A DNA stretch of 11,248 nucleotides, from positions 1 to 11,248 of the forward strand of contig NZ_LWHB01000089.1 in assembly GCF_001889065.1 (NCBI RefSeq). Reading direction: 5' to 3'. This stretch comes from Suttonella ornithocola (GTDB lineage Bacteria; Pseudomonadota; Gammaproteobacteria; Cardiobacteriales; Cardiobacteriaceae). The position numbers and the translations under genes were made by a program. Numbering within the stretch: the first letter of the stretch is position 1; every line of letters begins with the position of its first letter. The notes under the pieces are model-generated. The model was not told the DNA's origin. It saw nothing but the letters and a program-made list of their open reading frames with translations, and searched no databases. Of this stretch, positions 10,101 through 11,248 are shown in pieces.

Positions 10101-10468
10101 ATGGTTATCAGCTGGAAGAAATCCGTTTACAACGTCAGGGAAATGATCAGGTTCTGAGCTTTGTGAATAGTGAGGATAAGATTGTCATTAAAGATCGCTA
10201 TGCCGCTGCAAATAAAGGACGGATGGAAGGCATTATTATTAACGGGCAAGAATATAGAGCTACTGTCTTTGAAGAAGAAGCGCAACAAAATCAGGAAAGA
10301 ACAGCTCTACGTTCAGTCAATGATGAGCAACCCCGTCATCAAGCAGCATCTTTAATTCAAGCAATGGCAGGTTTTGGAAACGGCAGTCATAACCATGAGT
10401 TCCATTCAATGGAAATGCCGGAATTGGGCAATCTTGCATCTGTCAATGTAGAAAAACCGATTGTATAA
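4187..10468 (+). CDS. FrpC-like RTX protein, main part (downstream of the MITE)
   Basis: This 2093-codon frame encodes most of a large secreted calcium-binding RTX protein. In order (3'-frame numbering): helical start (4-70); hydrophobic stretch about 68-97; Gly/Asn and Asp-Pro linker about 185-227; glycine zipper 229-262; 13 Pro at 266-278; self-processing module from D280-P281 to about 455; helical middle about 465-685; RTX and calcium-binding-related units about 695-1485; four cadherin-like domains about 1494-1880; last RTX block about 1885-1955; secretion tail to 2093. It should leave the cell through a HlyB-type exporter such as the one at 182-2305, bind calcium outside, refold and possibly cleave at Asp-Pro. 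The listed start, TTG at 4187, lies in the MITE and has no Shine-Dalgarno, so true host sequence begins at 4196. No in-frame ATG appears until about 4520. It is probably the 3' part of a broken gene rather than a gene with its own start. Confidence 0.9.
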   Translation: MTISRKLATNIALENLNNARKFEKEAAEKRRQYGEDAYDAALDWKNNTATQPEYTYALIENNEHLQQLAKVANVALLATAAGATIQGGKAFLTALNEAIKSPTANNILSLLMTGTATSVSGMETKEFAEKLVNDEHSPIEAASDLLPEVFGSLINANNNNQTSEQIDFLINIYELVSKIFDDKDSDNGNTGDGGTGGNGGTNNGNPNTDPDPNTDPVPDPNPICPHPLAGLVGSLIGAAIGTTTGGIIGGIAGGINGAKIGCGGYPPPPPPPPPPPPPRDPLTLDLNQDGRIDTLAKEAGVYFDLDNSGFAERTAWVAPEEGLLVLDRNHNGQIDGGAELFGTETQLANGEYAENGFIALQEFDANQDGVINADDAVFNQLRVWQDRNSDGVAQADELKTLDELGIVSLATDYTTDSFTDEQNVEHREQGQFTTINGHATVHTLWFDSDRAQTIPVDIHQGGGIALSPEIAALPTAFGFGNVYALHDAMQRDGSGKLKALVQSFVNEKDIDHRHALTEQILTVWTKQEGVDPGSRGSAIDARHVGVMEAFWGQAALQANPSGRYAHALEAAYQQQLAFTYTQLAMQTHYLEAWKTIQFTPCECGGWDGEFSQTADWFVDKFKTDTKSAIAELRDFSLALSATVINSDRLEKQFKEAIENKASDLPFALRETIRNAIRFGDDALEIKGDELYLAAGAGNDALQGSYQGDYLFGDEGDDDIHGGDGHDLLSGGQGNDRLFGDAGDDVLIGGLGNDTLEGGDGNDAYVYRLGDGDDVIINHDTTQGREDRLILRDIAVNDVRVSRQGEDLLLKMADDAVIKVERYFVGDGLGGYALDEILFDDKTVWKLPDIKKFVQKSSEQNDALYGYEEVDKLEGSSGDDHLYGGGGNDTLDGHEGNDQLYGGADDDTLIGGKGNDFLQGDAGNDSYVYTLGDGKDIIDNHGEVGDDDKLHLHQINPAEVKLTRHQQDLLLVFSDGGEVRIKQYFNNDANSTQTLNHIVFDDGSIWNIDTVKHMLLQGTPQNDTLYGYASDDDIDGLAGDDIIYGYTGNDSLKGSDGQDKLYGGEGADTLSGGIGNDLLNGGTGADHYIYHYGDGNDMIITGDSGQQPLDKLSILGTSTEAVKVLRHDNHLRLSMSDGGSIEISSYFSNDGYSASALAEIHFEDGTIWNPEIIRHKAIEATPQNDSLYGYRTSDVLDGLDGDDILYGKEGNDTLYGNFGDDNLDGGEGNDQLYGGQGHDYLNGGNDDDRLYGESGDDQLNGGHGSDLLQGGSGNDTYIWRRGDGNDTISQKDAHSGDIDRLVIHNINPQRITLRQENNDLLLLLHDSHEEIRLAEYFSSEIHSLSEIIFDGGITWDKAEINRRIPNITEKDDLIYATTFDDVIAPLGGNDVVYYTKGGKQDRYDYYDDVNAVDRLHISGYDPSKTVLTRHNDDLIISFTDSAEDQITLVNHYALPIEISGKVYDYRLDNIQFDDGTVWSQSYIDYLGNGGNPSQSPIVDHPESHIEITAAEDFSQNIAAEFHDPDGDKLTFTATLIDGTAIPEWLILDKETGNLSGIPPLEAEDLELIVSAIDQATLSVKQKLSIKILPNQAPEIRQKAEDISATEAIHFTKILSNALFSDPEGHALSYEVKTGDGATLPEWLHFDKETRTLTGIAPAGIAELPLQLIATDAAGLTNQQTFTLHIAANQAPILNKHYEDMHINEGQTFTERLNLQQFSDPEKGALTFSLTQTDGSKVPEWLDFYAQSGELSGTAPLGSPTLGLILTARDPAGYQTHTTLHLNVNHAPQSQGTLLETEAAEGHTWQYQLPTNHFIDPEGDPLTYEVTQADGTALPAWLSYNPLTQQLQGDVPIGQENLDIAVKANDPQGLSHQETLSVHITHQDLELNTPWNGGTITGESGNDTLRGNWFNDTLIGGKGDDTLIGLIGNDTLIGGKGNDLLQGGLGSDIYQFNKGDGEDMIDDQGGLNDKLILNGYQLEEIRLQRQGNDQVLSFVNSEDKIVIKDRYAAANKGRMEGIIINGQEYRATVFEEEAQQNQERTALRSVNDEQPRHQAASLIQAMAGFGNGSHNHEFHSMEMPELGNLASVNVEKPIV
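4733..4975 (+). other. Low-complexity linker and glycine-zipper segment of the RTX protein
   Basis: Bases about 4733-4860 encode a Gly/Asn-rich stretch and then a six-residue repeat NTDPxP (18-bp period at DNA level, two clear copies near 4805-4840). Bases about 4867-4971 encode a hydrophobic run with glycine at near-regular four-residue steps (LAGLVGSLIGAAIG, then GGIIGGIAGG). Glycine zippers pack helices in membranes or oligomers. In a type I substrate this could be a membrane-inserting or self-associating segment, which is inference. Confidence 0.7.
4982..5020 (+). repeat. Polyproline tract with (CCT)8 microsatellite
   Basis: Thirteen consecutive proline codons: five mixed CCG/CCA codons, then eight pure CCT codons (4997-5020). 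Loss or gain of units would change linker length without shifting frame. It ends one residue before the Asp-Pro bond that opens the self-processing module. Runs of proline stall ribosomes unless EF-P helps, so it may also set translation speed just before the calcium-binding half. Confidence 0.9.
5024..5550 (+). other. FrpC-type self-processing module (Asp-Pro cleavage)
   Basis: The segment starts with DPLTLDLNQDGRIDTL, matching the opening of the self-processing module of Neisseria FrpC. There calcium triggers cleavage of the Asp-Pro bond, and the freed Asp end can link to a lysine of another protein. Here the scissile bond would be D280-P281 (525-526 in the reconstructed protein). Several EF-hand-like calcium loops follow: DLNQDGRID near 285, DRNHNGQIDGGAELFG at 327, DANQDGVINADD at 364 and DRNSDGVAQADEL at 386. 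The signature segments GAELFG, RVWQD and LDELGI are all present and no key loop seems broken. The family match is from memory of FrpC; activity is inferred. Confidence 0.88.
5590..6240 (+). other. Helical middle region typical of FrpC-like RTX proteins
   Basis: About 215 residues between the processing module and the first RTX block are predominantly helical, with GFGNVYALHDAM near the start, a central SAIDARHVGVMEAFWGQ, and a long helix rich in Gln, Ala and Tyr. The same layout is seen in FrpA/FrpC-like proteins. It contains a CECGGWDG motif near residues 602-608. Cysteines are uncommon in type I substrates. No enzymatic motif is recognised. Confidence 0.65.
6271..8640 (+). repeat. Five RTX / calcium-binding-related super-repeats
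   Basis: Each unit has a run of RTX nonapeptides (GGxGxDxLx), which bind calcium and fold into a parallel beta-roll outside the cell. Each is followed by a haemolysin-type calcium-binding-related domain (pattern DRLxL, RxxxDLLL, YF, then FDDGTxW). Nonapeptide runs lie at about 6271-6500, 6760-6990, 7240-7475, 7730-8045 and a decayed one at 8293-8380. The second to fourth runs each open with QNDxLYGY, near 6761, 7245 and 7733, a spacing of about 485 bp (162 residues), which indicates segmental duplication. The fourth run is the longest. The fifth has lost most glycine-aspartate ligands but keeps its related domain. Confidence 0.92.
8665..9825 (+). repeat. Four tandem cadherin-like (CADG/He_PIG) domains
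   Basis: Four copies of about 97 residues lie at approximately 8665-8952, 8953-9245, 9246-9534 and 9535-9825. Each has the dystroglycan-type cadherin signature: DPDG or DPEG, L[TS][FY], a PEWL or PAWL core, then a short G.L.G..P turn, and each ends just before a new NQAP or NHAP linker. Such domains form rigid calcium-dependent rods and can mediate adhesion. Here they separate the main RTX array from the last RTX block. The pattern is clear; the adhesion role is inferred from the family. Confidence 0.88.
9844..10465 (+). other. C-terminal RTX block and type I secretion tail
   Basis: About six RTX nonapeptides (GESGNDTLRGN through GGKGNDLLQGG, 9868-10020) are followed by a last calcium-binding-related segment (DKLILNGYQ to about 10255). 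A polar tail of roughly 70 residues with LIQAMAGFG near 10352 follows, and the end is NVEKPIV. Type I substrates carry an uncleaved C-terminal signal in the last 50-60 residues, directly after RTX repeats, as here. Because the signal is C-terminal, any product started downstream of the MITE could in principle still be exported. Confidence 0.8.
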
Positions 10469-10475
10469 AACGCTA

Positions 10476-10715
10476 TAGCCAACTTCCCAAAAAAATGCAT
10501 ACAATGTTAACTCAATATTCGCCTTAGAAACATAATTTTACCTCCAAGTACAGTATGAGATCTTTGCAAAAAAAACATAAAATAGAGAAATTTCAATTTT
10601 TCAAATTTTGAAAAAATATTAAAATCATATCGTTAATTTTTCTACTAGTAGCAAAAATTAGTGTGAAACGGAATTTTGCAAAGGTCTCAGTATGCATTTT
10701 TTGGGAACCCTGCTA
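10476..10715. mobile_element. TA-flanked MITE, itself carrying a second MITE
   Basis: The terminal inverted repeats are 27 and 26 bp (left 10476-10502, right 10690-10715). Both start TAGC, and after six variable bases share TTCCCAAAAAA and TGCATAC, differing by one A in the A-run. TA lies outside each end (10474-10475 and 10716-10717), as for IS630/Tc1-type insertion. Without the inner element and its duplication the unit would be about 103 bp, similar in size to the MITE in the RTX gene but with different ends. It sits 5 bp after the RTX stop codon, between the gene and its terminator. Confidence 0.82.
10557..10688. mobile_element. 132-bp IS5-like MITE nested in the outer MITE
   Basis: The ends are inverted repeats GAGATCTTTGCAAAA (left) and GAGACCTTTGCAAAA (right, read inward), 14 of 15 matching. 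AGTAT flanks both sides (10552-10556 and 10689-10693). The direct repeat can be stretched to CAGTATG, so the exact boundary is uncertain by a base or two. The interior is AT-rich and non-coding. The same end word, with one change, begins the IS5-family fragment at 10777, which suggests that IS family moved it. It inserted into the outer element, so it is the younger of the two. Confidence 0.8.
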
Positions 10716-10741
10716 TATCTATTGAGAAATAGCTGCTTACT

Positions 10742-10768
10742 AAAAGCCTAGTGAAAACGAGGCTTTTT
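10742..10768 (+). terminator. Rho-independent terminator downstream of the RTX gene
   Basis: The stem AAAAGCCT (10742-10749) pairs with AGGCTTTT (10760-10767) across a loop of about ten bases, and the downstream arm runs into a T-tract. It is the first clear terminator after the RTX stop at 10468. The nested MITEs (about 240 bp) now separate it from the gene. Confidence 0.75.
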
Positions 10769-10776
10769 ATTAAACT

Positions 10777-10972
10777 GAAATCTTTGCAAAACCCTAAAAA
10801 ACCACTAATCTTTCTCTTGAGCCGATATAGAGGAAAAAACATGACAACCTTCTTTCAACAAATCCTCAAAAGCATCATTGCCAAACACATCAATCAATGT
10901 CCTTTACTCAAGCTTCAAGCCGTTATTGACTGGAATACTATACGACAAAGCCTGCAACAACAAAAATTCTGA
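10777..10972 (+). mobile_element. Left end of an IS5-family element, cut by an IS630-type element
   Basis: The left inverted repeat GAAATCTTTGCAAAA (10777-10791) resembles the ends of the nested MITE. A 49-base leader and the start of a transposase gene follow. The element breaks at 10973, where the IS630-type sequence begins. Its right part must lie beyond the window if it still exists. Confidence 0.75.
10841..10972 (+). pseudogene. IS5-family transposase, 43-codon N-terminal remnant
   Basis: The start MTTFFQQILKSIIAKHI, then PLLKLQAVIDW, is the N-terminal signature of the IS5-family transposases common in Neisseria and relatives, which are roughly 330 residues long. The ATG has AGGA at 10831-10834 six bases upstream. 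The frame ends at TGA 10970-10972, two bases before the IS630 insertion. In relatives the corresponding position reads Arg-Tyr-Leu. TGA followed by TA(T) fits a CGA-to-TGA nonsense change just before the insertion site, so the copy may have been dead already. A C-terminal catalytic DDE domain is absent. Confidence 0.8.
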
Positions 10973-10974
10973 TA

Positions 10975-11248
10975 TAGTCAAATCACTTATAATCCAATCT
11001 ATCCAAAGCAGATATAAAGAACAACTTGTAGTAGAATTATCAAAAACAAACTGAGCATATCCTATGACCTACTGTCGCCAATTCCGACAGAAAATTCTTA
11101 ACGATATTGCTAATGGAGAAACTTGGCGCGCTGTTGCAAAGCGCTACAAGATCAGCAAATTCACCGTCTATAGCTGGATTAAAAATCCCCATCCTAAAGG
11201 TTTTACTGAGCGTAAGCCCTCAAAGATTGATGATGAAGCCTTGCTTAA
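10975..11248 (+). mobile_element. IS630-family insertion sequence, left part (runs off the window)
   Basis: The element begins TAGTCAAATCACTTATAATC directly after TA (10973-10974), inside the IS5 transposase remnant. The first 13 bases including the TA equal the right end of the MITE at 4102-4193, read inward. About 90 bp later the transposase gene starts. The right end and its TA lie outside the window. Confidence 0.75.
11064..11248 (+). CDS. IS630-family transposase, N-terminal part (incomplete at window end)
   Basis: Sixty-one codons are present with no stop before the edge. The start MTYCRQFRQKILNDIANGE, then AVAKRYKISKFTVYSWIK, is the N-terminal helix-turn-helix of IS630-type transposases, which binds the inverted repeats. 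The linker PKGFTERKPSKIDDEALL leads towards the DDE nuclease domain, which is not in the window. No strong Shine-Dalgarno precedes the ATG, which is usual for IS genes. Whether the full gene is intact cannot be judged. If active, it could act on the related MITE ends in this locus. Confidence 0.82.
   Translation, partial: MTYCRQFRQKILNDIANGETWRAVAKRYKISKFTVYSWIKNPHPKGFTERKPSKIDDEALL

Larger units (their letters stand above)
3358..10468 (+). pseudogene. Reconstructed FrpC-like RTX gene, disrupted by a MITE
   Basis: The two open frames 3358-4104 and 4187-10468 read as one gene once the 92-bp element 4102-4193 and one copy of its TA duplication (94 bp in all) are removed. The 5' piece is in frame 1 and the 3' piece in frame 2, and deleting 94 bp brings them together exactly. 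The junction becomes L248 followed by SRKLAT, with no lost codon. The predicted product is 2338 residues; a residue number in the 3' frame plus 245 gives the number in the full protein. Every recognisable part after the junction is intact, with no further frameshift or stop, so the insertion looks recent. Whether the 3' part is still translated cannot be told from sequence. The alternative, two genuine genes with an intergenic MITE, is disfavoured by the phase and by the missing start signals downstream. Confidence 0.82.

Noticed and set aside
10751..10840. Extended start for the IS5 transposase frame at 10751
   Set aside because: The extension runs through the terminator and the IS5 inverted repeat. 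The ATG at 10841 has a ribosome site and matches the family N-terminus.

Overview
The window comes from a low-GC Gram-negative bacterium, most likely a gamma- or beta-proteobacterium. The evidence is a type I secretion ABC transporter that lines up position for position with HlyB, a lipidated envelope protein, an RTX protein of the Neisseria FrpC type, and IS5- and IS630-family insertion sequences resembling those of mucosal commensals (Neisseriaceae, Moraxellaceae, Cardiobacteriaceae). I cannot name the genus. I noticed none of the common Neisseria or Pasteurellaceae DNA-uptake words.

Layout. Positions 1-181 are AT-rich with no gene. Positions 182-2305 (minus strand) encode a HlyB-type RTX exporter. 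A 102-bp divergent intergenic region separates it from a plus-strand operon: a lipoprotein gene (2408-3355), then 2 bp later an RTX gene. The RTX gene runs from 3358 to 10468 but is cut by a 92-bp MITE at 4102-4193 flanked by TA duplications. Removing the MITE and one TA joins a 248-codon 5' piece to the long 3' frame without a frameshift and predicts a 2338-residue protein. As the sequence stands, the first three bases of the MITE (TAG) stop the 5' piece. The only upstream start for the 3' piece is a TTG supplied by the MITE, with no visible ribosome binding site.

The reconstructed RTX protein has, in order: a polar helical N-terminus; a Gly/Asn and Asp-Pro linker; a glycine-zipper hydrophobic stretch; 13 prolines encoded partly by (CCT)8; a FrpC-type self-processing module beginning at an Asp-Pro bond; a helical middle; five RTX / haemolysin-calcium-binding-related units with a period of about 160 residues; four tandem cadherin-like (CADG/He_PIG) domains; a final RTX block; and a C-terminal secretion tail. 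The lipoprotein occupies the place of FrpD, the lipoprotein that binds FrpC in Neisseria. The likely working set is therefore exporter, secreted self-cleaving RTX protein and surface lipoprotein anchor. No HlyD, TolC or acyltransferase gene is seen in the window.

The right end (10469-11248) is a mobile-element graveyard. A TA-flanked MITE (10476-10715) carries a second, IS5-like MITE (10557-10688) inside it. Next come a rho-independent terminator (10742-10768) and the left end of an IS5-family element whose transposase stops after 43 codons. That fragment is interrupted by an IS630-family element starting at 10975 and running off the window. The IS630 end shares its terminal bases with the MITE that broke the RTX gene, so this family is a plausible source of the transposase that moved it.
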